A program made the position numbers and the translations under genes. The notes under the pieces were generated by a model. The model did not search any database. It was not told the DNA's origin and saw only the letters and a program-made list of their open reading frames with translations. From Argentina anserina (Eukaryota; Streptophyta; Magnoliopsida; Rosales; Rosaceae), in NCBI RefSeq assembly GCF_933775445.1, contig NC_065877.1, positions 5,580,001 to 5,644,000 on the forward strand: a DNA stretch of 64,000 nucleotides, given 5' to 3'. Each line of letters begins with the position of its first letter. Position 1 is the stretch's first letter. Of the stretch, positions 11,650 through 24,749 are shown in pieces.

Positions 11650-12212
11650 ATGGTGATCAAGACTTGTACGTGTATGGAGAATCAATGGATCGATTACAGA
11701 GACAAAGGCTTTGGCCGTTCTCACTGGAATTAACCTTTCTACTAGTCTTCACTTGCATAATATCATGGTTGAAACTTACTCTCTATAAGTTAGAGATCAA
11801 ATTGAAGGTTGATTGGAATACTCAACTGATTATACAACAGATCATGAATTCATGTATTGTTGATATCAAATGAGATTGGATTTCCAAATAGGCTAATCGA
11901 GTAGCTCATGCTGCTGTTGCGATTTGCCATGAATTAGTGGATCCTTTGCGATAGGCTAACCATCCACCACCATCCCTCACTCTTGTTTTGTGCAATGATG
12001 GTCTCCCTTGCCCATATGCAGAATAGTTCCTTTTCTGACAACTTTTGTAGGAATCTCTCTTTTGTTGTCTTCAAGTTGTACAATATGTTGTTATTCCTAT
12101 TTGGATTAGTTGATTGTATCTTGTTTCTCTTCTCTTGTATTGGGCCTTGTTGGGCTGTTTTGGGCTTATCTCTTAATTAATTATCTTCATTTAAAAAAAT
12201 ATGGGTAGAAAA

Positions 12213-12591
12213 TAAGAGAGGTGGAGTTTTAGTTATTAAGCTGATAACTTTAACATTGTTAGTCTCCATAACGAGAATGAACACGGGTCATATTATTATG
12301 GGTGGCAAAGGTTTGGCACATGTATTTGGGCACAAGTGATGTGCTCCCATATATATAATCACTAACTCTAGCATGCATTCAATTCCACTAGTTGTTATTT
12401 CTATTATGATTAATAGTTATATGTTATTTCACTTTGTGAGTAATAATACCAATCAGTATTTTTTTTGTTCGGTTAAGACTTAAGAGAAAATATAAATATC
12501 CCGTGTTTATAAAAATGAACATAAGTCAAATATTTTTCACTTCAATCTACACAAGTCTAGCCTTATATGTTTTCTAGGACGTGGGTGTACC
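12213..12591. other. Intergenic, no gene seen
   Basis: AT-rich sequence between the LINE target duplication and a small hAT-type element. Nothing recognised. Confidence 0.55.
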
Positions 12592-13298
12592 CAGTGTTCT
12601 AAATATCGGGATATATCGGGGATATATCGGTGATATTTAGAAACCGATAGGATAAATGCCATATCGCCTTAATATATCGGTCAACTCAAAATATCGGGTC
12701 AACATGCGATATATCGGTGATATATCGGGATATATCGGGATATATCGGTGGATTTTTTTTCGTTTGACTTTTTTTTCGGTAGACTTTTTTTTGGTGGACT
12801 TTTTTTTTCCGTGGACTTTTTTTTTCGGAGACTTTTATTTCGATAATTTTTTTTCGTTGACTTTTTTTTTTGGTGACTTTTTTTCTTGTTACTTTTTTTT
12901 CGGTGATTTTTTTTAAGGAGACGATGTCGTTTTGAGGAATTTCAACGCAAATAGACATAAGGTGATTTATGAAGATGATTTTATCTCAAAAGATGAGGAT
13001 GAAGATAATGGAGAAGATGATTTTGACTTTGATTTTGATGATGAGAGAATTTATAATGGATGAATGCATAATCAATATCTCAATCTATCTTTTGTGCACC
13101 TATTTTTATTCAATTAGTACTTAGTAGTTAATATTATTTGGTATATTTTGAAGTATATGTTTATAAATATATTAAATTTAAATTAAAAATTAACAAAAAC
13201 GATAAATCCGATATAATCCGATATATCTCGATATATCTCCGTTATATCCTTATTTTACAAAACCGATACGATGCCGATAACCGATATTTAGACCATTG
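12592..13298. mobile_element. Small hAT-type element with internal minisatellite
   Basis: The 8-bp target duplication GGTGTACC is exact (12584-12591 and 13299-13306). Terminal inverted repeats are CAGTGTTCTAAATATCGG and, from the right, CAATGGTCTAAATATCGG. Both ends extend into many ATATATCGG repeats. An acidic coding remnant (EDDFISKDEDEDNGEDDFDF, 12972-13031) may be the tail of a BED-type hAT transposase, which is an inference. Length is 707 bp. Confidence 0.85.
12765..12912. repeat. Minisatellite, about 19-bp unit
   Basis: Roughly eight degenerate units of the form GACTTTTTTTTCGGTG in tandem inside the small hAT-type element. Unit length varies because the T run varies. Open frames across it on both strands (Phe-rich or Lys-rich) are artefacts of the repeat. 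Confidence 0.85.
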
Positions 13299-13306
13299 GG
13301 TGTACC

Positions 13307-16126
13307 TATCATATCCAGGTAGGAGAGAATAAATTTAGGTATTATGTGGACCATGCATCTCAAATCTAAACAATCTTAAAATTCAAATGGGGTCAAAAAC
13401 AACTTCGAAAGAATTAGGTGCCAACATTGACTATGAGGAAGAGTTAGAGAGAATGGTGACAATGAGAGTTTTGTTCTATAGTATGGGAAAAGAAAAATAT
13501 TGTGGCAATGCTACACTAGAGTGACTAGTCAATCTAATTGGGAAGGATCTAATCGAGAAGGATGAATGAACGATGCTCCATGCATATAAAAATCGAAGAG
13601 GTCTGACATTTAGTATTATATGGTTCTCAATTTGTATTTACTTGGCTAGAGGCAATATTTTTATCAATGTGAAATGGGAAAACTTCAAAGTAAACTAATG
13701 TCACTAGTAAGAATCCATATATATCTTTTTCTTGACACTCGGTCTTTGCTCTTGTCCAAATTAATTAAGTACTCCTCTATTATTTGAACAAATTGTTCTG
13801 AGTTTAACTTGCATGGGTGAACTTAGCTAGAATGGTGGTTATGTGTACAAATCGGGTTTAGCAAGGTGTGACTGAGTGTCATGTCTCTCATTAGACACTG
13901 GAAAGTAAATTATTGAAACGTTATGTATAAATGTTCCTTGAGACTTGATCTAGCTATATATATGTTGTAACCTTGTAGCATAGCATAGATCTAAAAGATT
14001 ATATAGTTTTGAAACATTGGAAGTTTGGAACACCTCGAGCATGAATGCATGCATGATGGTGTGGTAATGATATGATGAACTTGTTTCCCTGCATAACTAT
14101 CGAATGCAAGTTAATTTGCACAAAAAAAAAAACAAAACTAGCTTAACTAAGATAGATGTGAAATTTGATATATATATATATATATATATATATGCATACG
14201 AATTTTTTTTCCAAAAAGGTTCCCATGACAGGCAATATATATACAAAGTACAAACTCTTAGTTAACAGACCTGATGCTCAGAATGATCAAGTGGCTAATG
14301 CCCTAAGCTCAAGTTAATCAAATGAGCGTTTTCTTGTTCATTTGATAACATAAAAAAACGATCGAATATATATGACATCAATATAATGCATCATCCTTTT
14401 CTGGAGGAGCATTGGTCAATGACTCAAACATGTTTTTTTTTTCTAGCTAGAATACTGGTGTGCGCTAACCTGCAGAGACAGCAGCTACTTACGTGCTTGT
14501 ATGTTGTTCAAATGATTATGTTTTCCTCCTTGTAAAATATAATCCTACGTATAGCCTGAGAATAACAGAATAACCTATCTCCGAAAACCCTAGAAAATGT
14601 CAAAGAGTACGAAAAGTAAATGAATTATATTGTAATAAAGGAATCGGTAAACCGGTTGAATAATCAGTACGTATATAATATTTTTTTTTGGAAATGAGTA
14701 CGTATATAATATCTATTCGATCAATACTATATATTTGACCGATCACTTTCACTGCATACCCCCTTCAAGATTAACAATTTAGTAGATTGACCCGATCATC
14801 ACTGATTAGGAATTTATACTGATGCAGAGTCGTCGTAGAATTTATGCTATGCCAATTAATTTTGAGTTCGTATTATAATACTGCCATATTTTTGAAAGAG
14901 CAAGTACGTATCTGCTACGATTATGTGTGTGTGTGTATATGACATATATAATAATTTGACTGGTACTCTTGCACTCATCACCTGTATAAATTGCTGGTTG
15001 TTTTTCTGGATACATTCAGTAAATAAACGTACTTTCTCAATATTTTTATTTTTTAAATCTATTTATGTAGAATAGACACATCATAGATCCACTGTATTAA
15101 CTTATGCATCTTAAAAACAAAAATGGGATTGAGATCATACGTACTTGTAAAAGACATGGAATAAAGACTAACAAGATGATTAAGAGTTTAAGACAAGCAT
15201 ACGATCGATAGGTATAATGTAACAATAGCATTAGGTATACGGGCGTTCTATCAAATGTTTGAAGAGGAGACACTGATCGAGTGATTACATTTGACGGGAA
15301 TAAAATATATCCTTTTAATTGTATGACTAACATGCTCTGCCAACCATGCATACGAATTGAGATGTGAATAGGCTCGATCATATTATATTACATGCACCGA
15401 TCATAATTTATATCACCATACTCTAATCCATTAAAAAAATTAATTATCATCTATGCTATTGAATTTATATTCTGCTGTCATATTGATTTCCATGTACATA
15501 TAATAGTTGTGTACACAAAATCATGCAACTAATTACTCAAACTAGCTTTCACTGGTTTTTAGAAGCTAATTTTAAGTTGTATTCTCACTATTTAACTCTA
15601 GATTCGCATCAATCACGTATATCAGGTGTTTTAGTTCCTTTACGTTCGTTATGGATGAATTGTTACAATCGAACCTATGTCTCGAAGGTCTAAGAAGCAC
15701 AGAAACGCGGGGGAATGCGCGTTTCCTGTTTACGAAACGGAACCATTATAGAACCATGATGGAAACGCTCGGAAACACGTTTCCAGAAAAAATGTGTTTT
15801 GGAAACGTGAGTTTCTGAAATGGAAACGCGAGTTTCCAATAAAATAAGGATTTTTTATGTTTTTTTTTTCTAAAAAAATGAAGAGCTAGACCTACATTCG
15901 TCGAGTCAAATGACTCATTTTGACATATTTTTGACATCCCGCCGAGTCACTGACCCCCTCCCTCTTATTAATACATATATTTCTCATTATATTTGTGTTA
16001 TTTCGAATGTAGAACACTAAGTTATTTAAGTTATTTGAGACTTTGAGTTACTTAAACTAAATTTTTGTTATTATGTTTATTTTTTCTATAATGTATATAT
16101 ATAATTGTTATTTCGACGTTTCCAAA
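13307..16126. other. Intergenic, no gene seen
   Basis: AT-rich, with a (TA)n run at about 14168-14193 and short frames only. From about 15690 the sequence has repeated GGAAACG / CGTTTCC motifs. The same motifs resume to the right of the long repeat at 18989-19050, so an older GAAACG-rich repeat was probably the insertion target of copy B. Its own ends and duplication could not be defined. Confidence 0.5.
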
Positions 16127-18983
16127 TGTAACAACCCTAAATTTTTCAATACATTATTTGATTTAATTTGAATTCTATAAAGTTATGAATTTCAGTTTAA
16201 ATGAATATAATTGTTTGCAACTTTACGGAACGGAAACGGAAACGTTCTCGGAACATTTAATAAGAAAAACGTTACGTTTCCGAACGAAATTATCGACTTT
16301 TATTCCGTCGCTCGGTTGCGAAAACTTTCTTCACGAAAGTTGTAGAGCTCGTCGATATGAGTTCGTGGATATGTGACGCGTTCTAATCGGACGATGTATG
16401 TAGAAGTTATTAACGTCAGAAGTTAGTTTCCGATTTGGAAACGAGTATAAATAGAGTGTTTTGTGATTAGGGTTTTCCATATTTGGAAATTCTCACTCTC
16501 TCTCTTCGATCCGCCTCCCTTCTCTCTCTCTCTCCCTCGGTTCTCTCTCTCACCCAATTCTCTTTTCCTCTCTCCCTTCCGATCGCTCTCCCTCCCCGAT
16601 CTCCGCCCTCAGCCCTTCGTGGCCAGCACCGCCGCTCCCTACGGCCTCGCAAGCTTCCCTACAAGCGACCCTGAGCTTGCGGCGCTCTACCTCACCGCCG
16701 AGAGCATCGCTCGTTCCCCGAGCTCCTTCGCCGACACCGTCCTCCTCTTACCTCTGGAGCCTCCACGATAAGGGTTGAACCCCGATTCACCACACGGCCT
16801 CACCTCCGCTCGCATCGACTGCGCCGGCCTCTCTAGCATCACCAACGATGAATCGAAGCCTCCACTGTTGAACTAGGTATGAATCGATGATTTTGATGTT
16901 GTGTGTGTGCTTGTATGATGATTTGGGGGTGATTGGGAGAATTGTGATTCGATTTGGAAAGATTGGGGAAGAATCGGCAGTGAAGGAGGGTGGGAGATAC
17001 CGCCGCCTAGAGGCGGCGCGTGAGGGTGCTAGGGAAAGCCTAGGGGTAGTCGGAGGCCGTAGAAAGGAAGAGGGGGAGGAGGGGGAGAGTTTGGGCACAG
17101 CGGTGTCGAGACACGCTCCGTGGTTAGCATCGGCGCGTGTGTCCCACGCGCGGCCTGCCGGCGGGTGGCGCGTGAACCCCACGCGCCGCCACGTGCGGCG
17201 GCCTGTGAATAATATACCAGAAGGGTATTTTGGTAATTTACTGTGTACGGTAAATGTAAATGTAAATTTTTATTTACGTACGGTAAATGTAAATGTAAAT
17301 TAAATTTTACGTACGGTAAATGTAAAAAGTAATTTGTGAAAGGGTAATTTAGTAAATTTTATTTACTGAGATTGTATTTGCATTTAAACAGTACGTATAG
17401 GTACAAAAATACGTAACCGTACTATACGTACAGAAATACACAAATAGTATGTATTCATACAGAAATACGTATTATTTTGTGTATTTGTACATTAATACAT
17501 GAACAATACTGTGAATAGTGACAGTGAATAGTAACCGTGAATAGTAACTGTGACCAGTAAATTCGTAAAACCGAAAATTGCTGAACAGTAACCGATTATT
17601 ACTGTTTCGGCATTTAAAGGTTTACGAAACGTTTTTAAATCCTTTTCTTATCTTTTCAAGGTGATCTATAAAGCGAGGAAAGGAATTATCTTCGGAAATT
17701 GTGGGATTAGGCTCGACTCGATAAGGTGAGTAAAATCTCACATATTTATGAATCCACCCTTGCGGTGATTTTAAGATTTTTGCAAGGGTTTTAAATATTG
17801 AAATACGACGAGTATATAATATAGGGGATTATATATATATTGTATAAATGGTAATAAGTACATATATATATGATTTGCTATAATATATACTGTTATGAAT
17901 TCATTTAAAATAGGTCATTTCGATGACAAGCATGCGAGTTTAATATTGAGATTGTTAAACGTTTTGTCTTCGGACGTGTTTATAAATTATGACATGTATA
18001 AGATATAATGAATTATATATATATCGTACAAATGGTAAATAAATACGTATATATATATAGTTTGCTATATAATATACTGTTATGATTTTATTGTGATTTT
18101 GATTGTACAATATGATGTGAGATTATTGTACGTGATTTTTAACATTGAGATTGTTAAAATGTGAATTGTCTTCGGACCTGATGTTTAGTACAATATGATG
18201 TGAGATTATTGTACGTGTTTGGCAAGTCGAAACCTAGCCTTTGGCCGGGCGAAAGTTACGATACAGTTAGAGCTCTAGTCTGTCTGCCTTAGTACTGCAT
18301 GTGAGGTAACGGGTGGTTATCTGCTCATGGGTACTCAGATTGTTTTGGATGTTGGGTAGCGGGTGGCTATCCAATATCGGCGGTGTATTACGAGAGGGGT
18401 AACAGATGTGTACCAGCGTTCTTGGTACCCGTAATATAAATGCATTTGGGTAACCAGAAGGGTTACTTAAATTCTCATGAGCGTTTTATTTCATATTTCT
18501 TTGGGACGACCAGATGGGCCGTCCATTGACTCATAAGTGCATTTATATTTGTTTGATTTCTGGATTTTCGTATATATTGATATGCGAGTTATATATTTTC
18601 ATTTTACTCATACGAGCTGTAAAGCTTACCGGGTTTGTGTTTACAATCCCGGTGCACCAATTCGATGGTGTAGTGGATAACTCCGCATGTGTGGATTAGC
18701 GGGAATTGACGGACCGCTCAGAGGACTTGAAGTTATTTATCTCCAGCTTGTGTGAAGATTTTGTGTGACTATCTTGTGAGTTTGTAGTGAGGATTTCGCA
18801 ATTCCATTTGTTATAATATTGAATTATAATTTGGGTTGTAATAATCGGTTTAACTGAGTTGTATTTTGAACTCAGAGATGATCCGCTGTGGCATTTTAAA
18901 TGATTTCGATTCGTTGAAATTGTTTGGTGTTTAACGACTTTGAAATTTTGAGTTTTTAAGCTCAAAATTTTGGGGTCGTTACA
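16127..18983 (+). mobile_element. Solo-LTR-like repeat, copy B (plus orientation)
   Basis: Begins TGTAACAACCC and ends GGGGTCGTTACA, flanked by an exact 5-bp duplication CCAAA (16122-16126 and 18984-18988). The TGTAATGACCC-like start is common for plant Ty3/gypsy LTRs. A TATAAATA box at 16446-16453 is followed by a CT-rich leader, then a GC-rich block with a CACGTG palindrome near 17190. Next come GTAAATGTAAAT minisatellite units (17250-17330), a splice-donor-like AAGGTGAGT at 17723 and the stem-loop block (about 18220-18530). It is the only copy in this orientation. No protein-coding region was recognised. Confidence 0.85.
17229..17340. repeat. GTAAATGTAAAT minisatellite inside copy B
   Basis: Three or four units of TACGGTAAATGTAAATGTAA separated by ATTTACG. 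Equivalent but diverged repeats occur at about 33960-34080 in copy C and 44740-44850 in copy E, so the tract is an old part of the family. Confidence 0.7.
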
Positions 18984-18988
18984 CCAAA

Positions 18989-21900
18989 ACGTACCCGCTT
19001 CCTAAAATTTTTGAAAAAAACGCTTATGCGTTTCCAAACGTTTCGTTTCTGCATACTCGTATTCGATTCCGTGTAGCCTAGTCGAAAGTAATGAAGTAGT
19101 GGGTAGCAAATTATGGAGCTGATCGATCATCGAGATCATATAATATTGATGGCCTACGGGGAATCATGGAGCTGATCACAAAGTGCCTAACTTTGTGGCT
19201 GTCTTGTTGCACCTCGAAGGCTCGTATATATTCCTCGATCTAGCTACCTTTCGTTTTGCTCGAGTCTATTATTAGTTGGAATTCTGCTAAAGAAAGGAGA
19301 AACAATTGTTCAGGTTCAGTGGAGTTTTATTAATTAAGAAGTGGTTTCTAGCTCGTTGAGTTATAATTTCCTATCGTAGCGCGCATATCAGATTAAGAAA
19401 TGGATAGTACATTAGCCATTATGTACCCTTTTATTTGACCATACGTAGTTCTCTTCGCTACGAATAAGACATGCCGAAATGTTTTTTGATCGACCAATTA
19501 AGGGAGACATTTGGAAGATTATGCTCTATAACTTAGCTGCCTAGCTATTTAATTGGTTCTCGCCTAATACTATTTATAAAATTCACTAGCAAGGTATATA
19601 CTTCTTCCCTCTTAATTCAACCTTGATTAGCCTAATTAGTAACGTGCAAATTAAAATACTATTGGAAAAGAAGAAGTTGACATGAGAATGTATAATAATA
19701 ATTATAATAATCATAGAATAATCACCAAGCTAAGATGATTGCTGAAGCATGAACTCAGACTCTCAGAGTAACATTAATACAAGTAATTACAAGATATATA
19801 TACGTGTATATGCATCATTCTCATCAGAAGAGTTCGTTGAGTTTCGGAGAAAATTGACATACCGCATAGTTGGCCAATTGGGGAATGAAATCGCAAGACA
19901 TTCATAAAAAAACCGTTTTATAAATATACTTTATTCAATTTAAAGTCCAACCTATTCTCTTATCACGCACTTATAAAATTTGCATGGTCTACATGTAAAT
20001 GCACTAGTCCTGCGATTTAATAATACAGATGGGAATACCATCCCACCTACCACTAGTTGTGAAATTTCTTTGAAATGCCACCATCTTCATCTTCATCTTA
20101 AGCTTCTTCTTCATCATATATTCATGTTCATACATATTAAAAGGCCGGCTTGCATGGTAATCATGTGGGTGCAGTGCAGACCTTGCTTGCTTGCTTCACA
20201 TATCATAAGCATCGATCCACTTCATGCATATCGTATAAAATTATGCATGCATCATCAACAGTAGTACTGGTGTGAATTATTAATATATACGGGGGGCAGA
20301 GAGACCCCTATAAGAAGACAGACATCCTCATTCTCAAATAATGGGTTAGATCCGCATTAGTAGGCTCACGTATTCTCATGCAAATTAAACTATGCCCTAA
20401 AATAGAAGAAATAAGAGACAGAAGCACTGTTGAGGGTTGACCTTAAAGGCTAAGTGTTGGAGTGAATCTTTTAGCCTCCCCATTGTTTAATCAATTAAGG
20501 TTTTTGTCTGTGTTATTGTGATGGTGTTTATGTGTTTGTCCTTCTCTATAATGTGCTTTGAATTTAGAAATTCTCTTACGCTCATTCATACATGGTTGCT
20601 GCCCCTTTAATCCATCGATCGAGTTGTTGGACTTGAATCAATGTTTGTTAATTAGCTAGTCAAGATAGAGTGAATGATATTGAATAAAAGTTCTGATCAG
20701 CCATAATATTTTGATCGATAAAATGATGGCTGGATGAGTTATCATTATGGGGTCGGGAGTAATTCTAAATTAGTCCCTCGCAAAAGATGTTTTTTTTTAA
20801 GTAACCAAATACCTTCTATTATCAGCTGAATGCAGCATTCACCATATTTGTGCCTAACATGCTTTAGCTAGACCAATCTCATTGGGTGATCAGTCATATT
20901 ATTTTGTTTCACATTTACATACTAATATAACTGTATAAGTTGGTTTCACTTCCTAGCTTCCCATGAGATCGAGAAATAAAGTTGACGTATAACCAGCTAC
21001 AAGAACTCCGTGACTGAAAGAAAAAAAAAAGATTATAAGCATTAGCTGTGCCTTATCTTGTTGACCCCAATATTCACAGCCTAAAGAATCCCACGGTCTC
21101 ATACACGTGGGAATAATAAAAAAAGTTCCATGCATGGCTAGCTACTTAAAAGTATAGACTTTTAGTTCGAAGTTGAATTGGTTAATACTTGTAGCACTAG
21201 ATGATCGAGTCTCATTTGCATAAACAATGGAGAACGAGACTAAATTCTAGGAAAAATTTGGGATATGTCCAACTCGTGTTCGATTTCAGTTCAATTCATA
21301 TGATGGTTATGTATATATGTAAAAGTTGTGATTGATTAAGATATACTGCTACAAATTGTGAATTTGGGGATTAGATCGAAGTACGTATTAGAACCTTACA
21401 AAATTTTGAAACTCCACTGATGTTTAAGAAAATTCTTACGTACCCTAAATCGACTGATATATAATGGGAATATAACAGCTAGCTTCGTGTGCCCTTCAAA
21501 TTTTGCCCGTTGAAATGAGAAGCCAGTGCGGAAAAAAAAAACTGACGTACGTGGCACTTGAGGCTTGTTCATCTCGATTAAGGAACCATCCCCGTGATTC
21601 CCGATCGAAGCCATATATAGATATACATATTAAGATCGAACCAATATCAGATACTGTCGATCTATTAGAATTTTCAGTTATAAGTTATGAGGGAGATCGA
21701 GTCTGCATCAGCAACAGCTGAAACACACATGCGTCAACCATAACCAGCCTGCAGACTATTACCCTCTGAATCTACTACACATTCAATATATTAGAAAGTT
21801 ACAAAACCATAACCGCCACCAAACCTCACCACTTGATTTATCATCTGCATACTTTCATGAAATTCATCATAAAACAAATAGTTGAATAAGTTAGTCTCTG

Positions 21901-22740
21901 TTTGTTGCAATCGAATTACCATATTTATTAATGAGCTGAACGTCAAGGACTTTAGAAACTTCTAGTGTAAAACAGGAACTTTCTGGTCATTACGGGGAGT
22001 TTTAGGTCATCCTTCTGATACGTGCGTTCATGATACGATGTTGTTAAGTTATTATATAAGATTCAGGACCCAAAAATGCTGGCTATGGCTAGAAATGAAG
22101 ACATATGGCTGCTGATCAACTTGATTATAGTATACGTAGTACGTGTAGACTGAAAATAAATGAACGCGAAACCAAAATATTATCAAGCCAGCCAGTACTT
22201 CAAAAGCCAATCAAAATTAATTTTTTATCCATACTAAATTTTATATCGTGTATACATGTCCGCGGTGAAAAAAAACTATTCATCTGGTGTAGCCTAACTT
22301 TGCATAGTCGCAACAAGATCTTATTCCTTGTAAATCTCTTGAATTATTATTTCTACTCTTGTAATATATGCATTTAGGCCACACTCATTCATCACTTGTC
22401 ACAAATTCGAACGAGTTCAGTTGCCTACGTCGAGTCTGTATATAGATTTCAATTTTTTTTTTTACACAGACTTTGGATTAGGGTTGATTCATAATACACA
22501 ATAATTAAAACAAAGTAAAAGAATACTGGTAAAGGATCCAGACACCATCATATTCCATTGGTATGCATGCATACTAGTTAATATATTCCGAGTTGGAATT
22601 TTGATTAATATAAAAAACGAAATGACGAATTGGGCTCCTATGGAAAATATTCCACGAAACAAATAATTGTTATCTATTGCATTGCATGGCACTGATACCT
22701 CATGCACACATGTATGCATCATGTATGTCGAAGTTATTGC
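18989..22740. other. Intergenic, no gene seen; upstream of the GARP gene
   Basis: AT-rich sequence with scattered short frames under 100 codons, none with a recognisable domain. The last kilobase before 22800 would hold the promoter of the GARP gene. Confidence 0.55.
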
Positions 22741-22800
22741 CTACCATATAAATGCAAATGACTCACCCTTTTACCTTATAATATCCCCACAGACAAAACA

Positions 22801-22806
22801 GAGAGA

Positions 22807-22847
<41 letters not shown>
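22801..22847. repeat. (GA)n microsatellite in the GARP 5' leader
   Basis: An almost perfect GA run about 340-390 bases before the GARP start codon. GA/CT runs are frequent in plant 5' leaders; any effect on expression is unknown. Confidence 0.9.
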
Positions 22848-22849
<2 letters not shown>

Positions 22850-23186
22850 TTTTTCTAGGGTTCCGCATTTCTATTGTATTGTAATAGAGAGCTGATTGAA
22901 GTACTGATATCCAAAGCTATTGTCTTCCTTAGTTGATGGACTTCGATGTCTTCTGCTGTCAATAATACTTCTCTCTTTCCGAGCAATCAAGCATGAGTTC
23001 TGAGGAACAAAGAATAGGGACAATAGCAGCTGCCCGACCAGAAAGGTGATGATCATCGACTTTCCGATCCATCAAGCTCCCCAGAAGGCTCTAATCCCCA
23101 GTTATCTTCTTCACTCTTAATAAATCCGCAAATCCCTTCCATTTTTCTCTGTCTATACTCGATTAATTTGAGCACTTGGAGAGGCT

Positions 23187-24749
23187 ATGGAGGGGATTAT
23201 GAGCGGTGAGTCTGAATGCTCGAAGACAAGTCCTTCTAATGACCGAAATGAGGAAGGCAGTAGTGAGAGTGGTGAGAACTGCGATGGCGAAATCAGTAAG
23301 CCCAAAAACAATGGAGGAAGCTCAAGCAACAGCACAGTGGAGGAAAGTGATAAGAAAAAAGGATCGGTGCGACCCTATGTTAGATCCAAGATGCCAAGGC
23401 TCAGATGGACACCGGATCTCCATCTTCGCTTTGTTCACGCCGTGGAGAGGCTAGGAGGACAAGACAGTGAGCTCAATTATACTCCCAAGTCCATTCAATT
23501 TCTTCTTATTTGATCGACCAATACATATATCCATCGAGTACAATTAATTTAATTTTGGGGAATTCAATGAATCTTATTGCCCTCTTGTACGTGTGATGAT
23601 TTTTGATGCAGGAGCTACACCAAAAATGGTTCTTCAGCTGATGAACATCAAGGGGCTAAATATTGCACATGTCAAGAGCCATTTACAGGTTTGTAATTTG
23701 ATTAACTAATTTAACTTGATGAATTTGTAATTTGTAATTGAGTGGGCATACATATCTTGAAGCAATTAATTCACATCTTTCGATCTACTCTGTGATTCAT
23801 TGTATAGATGTATAGAAGCAAGAAGATCGACGACGCAGGCCAAGGTACAAACATTTTAACTTTGATTATTAGCTGATACTCCTGATCCTAACAACGAACT
23901 AGGGTTTTTATTTGGAACCTTTCCAATCAATAGTTAATTTCGCACGTATCACATGATACTTTGTTTTTGCAGTGATAGCAGATCAAGGCCATCATCTTGT
24001 TGAATGTGGAGATAAAAATATTTACAACCTCAGCCAACTTCCCATGCTTCAAGGATATAACCGAAGCCATATGAGTTCCAGCTTCAGGTACCTAACAACA
24101 AATTAAATTTACATGGTCCCTTAATTTGCTATTATCCATAGATGAATGAGTGTATTTTCTTAAACTATTCTTTCTTTGTTTTGATTTCCCAAGATATAGA
24201 TACGGTGATGCCAATTCTTGGAGTACTAGTGCTTATGAGAACTTGAGGCATCCAAGAAGACCTGGTGGAATATTGCAAGGGACTATAGCTGAGAGATTCT
24301 TTGGCAGCAGTGCCACAATTAGCAACTGGAACAATATCGCTTACAGCAATTTCCGAACAAGCTCCGAACAAGTACCGTCTTGGAATACTCATACACTCAA
24401 AGACGAATGCAGCCAGTTGTACAACACTCGTCGACAGTCCTTGCAAGCACATCAAAGTAGGTTGAGTCTCATTGATCAACTTCATCCTACGGCTCATGTG
24501 CAATCCAAAGCAAAGGATCACTTCACAAGTTTGAGCAGCGCACAAACCAATGTACAAGAGTTGAAGACATTGAAAAGGAAGGCTTCGGATTGCGATCTTG
24601 ATCTAGATCTATCTCTCAGGTTAACAACGAAGACTAATGACGAGATCCCAAGAAGTATTACTCTGAAGGACGATGAAGTTGATTGCACTAGTCTTTCTCT
24701 GTCACTGTACTCGCCGCCATCGGGAAAACGCAGCAAAGTGAAGGAATAA
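23187..24749 (+). CDS. GARP/MYB-like transcription factor with EAR motifs
   Basis: Five exons with GT-AG introns: 23187-23466, 23612-23688, 23808-23844, 23973-24087 and 24194-24749. They join to 354 residues. Residues 1-60 are acidic and Ser-rich. The GARP-type MYB-like DNA-binding domain spans about 66-122: MPRLRWTPDLHLRFVHAVER at the front, NIKGLNIAHVKSHLQMYRSK at the end. The SHLQMYR ending is the GARP version of SHAQKYF. The C-terminus has DLDLDLSLRL and LSLSLY, which match the LxLxL EAR motif that recruits TOPLESS-type corepressors, so it is probably a nuclear repressor (inference). It resembles the Arabidopsis family of At1g14600 and At2g42660. No receiver domain or coiled coil was seen, which argues against ARR-B and MYB-CC types. 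Confidence 0.92.

Larger units (their letters stand above)
8579..12197 (+). mobile_element. LINE (L1-type), 5'-truncated, decayed and interrupted
   Basis: The element lies between two copies of AATATGGGTAGAAAA (8564-8578 and 12198-12212), a 15-bp target duplication typical of LINEs. It ends in a short A-rich tail after TTAATTATCTTCATTT. Coding traces on the plus strand are: reverse transcriptase start (ITDNQNAFV, HLIQDNLIIAHE, 8606-8672); after the hAT insertion, YHYLKLKKEG; then GLRQGDPLSPYIFLL (9837-9881) and FVDDAF (near 9985); the maturase-like part; a zinc-binding zf-RVT region with CPICGEAEETFEH (11195-11235); and an RNase H start (DYFKINSNASW). Many stops and frameshifts break the frame. 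Truncation at the 5' end within the reverse transcriptase is typical of incomplete reverse transcription. Confidence 0.9.

Noticed and set aside
12656..12958. Phe-rich plus-strand and Lys-rich minus-strand frames of 86-90 codons
   Set aside because: They are translations of the T-rich minisatellite, not genes.
14168..14193. (TA)n run as a matrix attachment or origin signal
   Set aside because: Simple repeats of this length are common in plant intergenic DNA and give no specific evidence.
16463..17303. Open frames of 102, 131 and 138 codons in copy B
   Set aside because: CT- or GC-rich leader sequence of the repeat; the frames are not kept in the other four copies.
15690..19050. A GAAACG-rich transposon interrupted by copy B
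   Set aside because: Motifs occur on both sides, but no matching ends or target duplication could be fixed; kept only as a remark.
24165..24557. 130-codon minus-strand frame across the GARP last exon
   Set aside because: Antisense shadow of the real exon.
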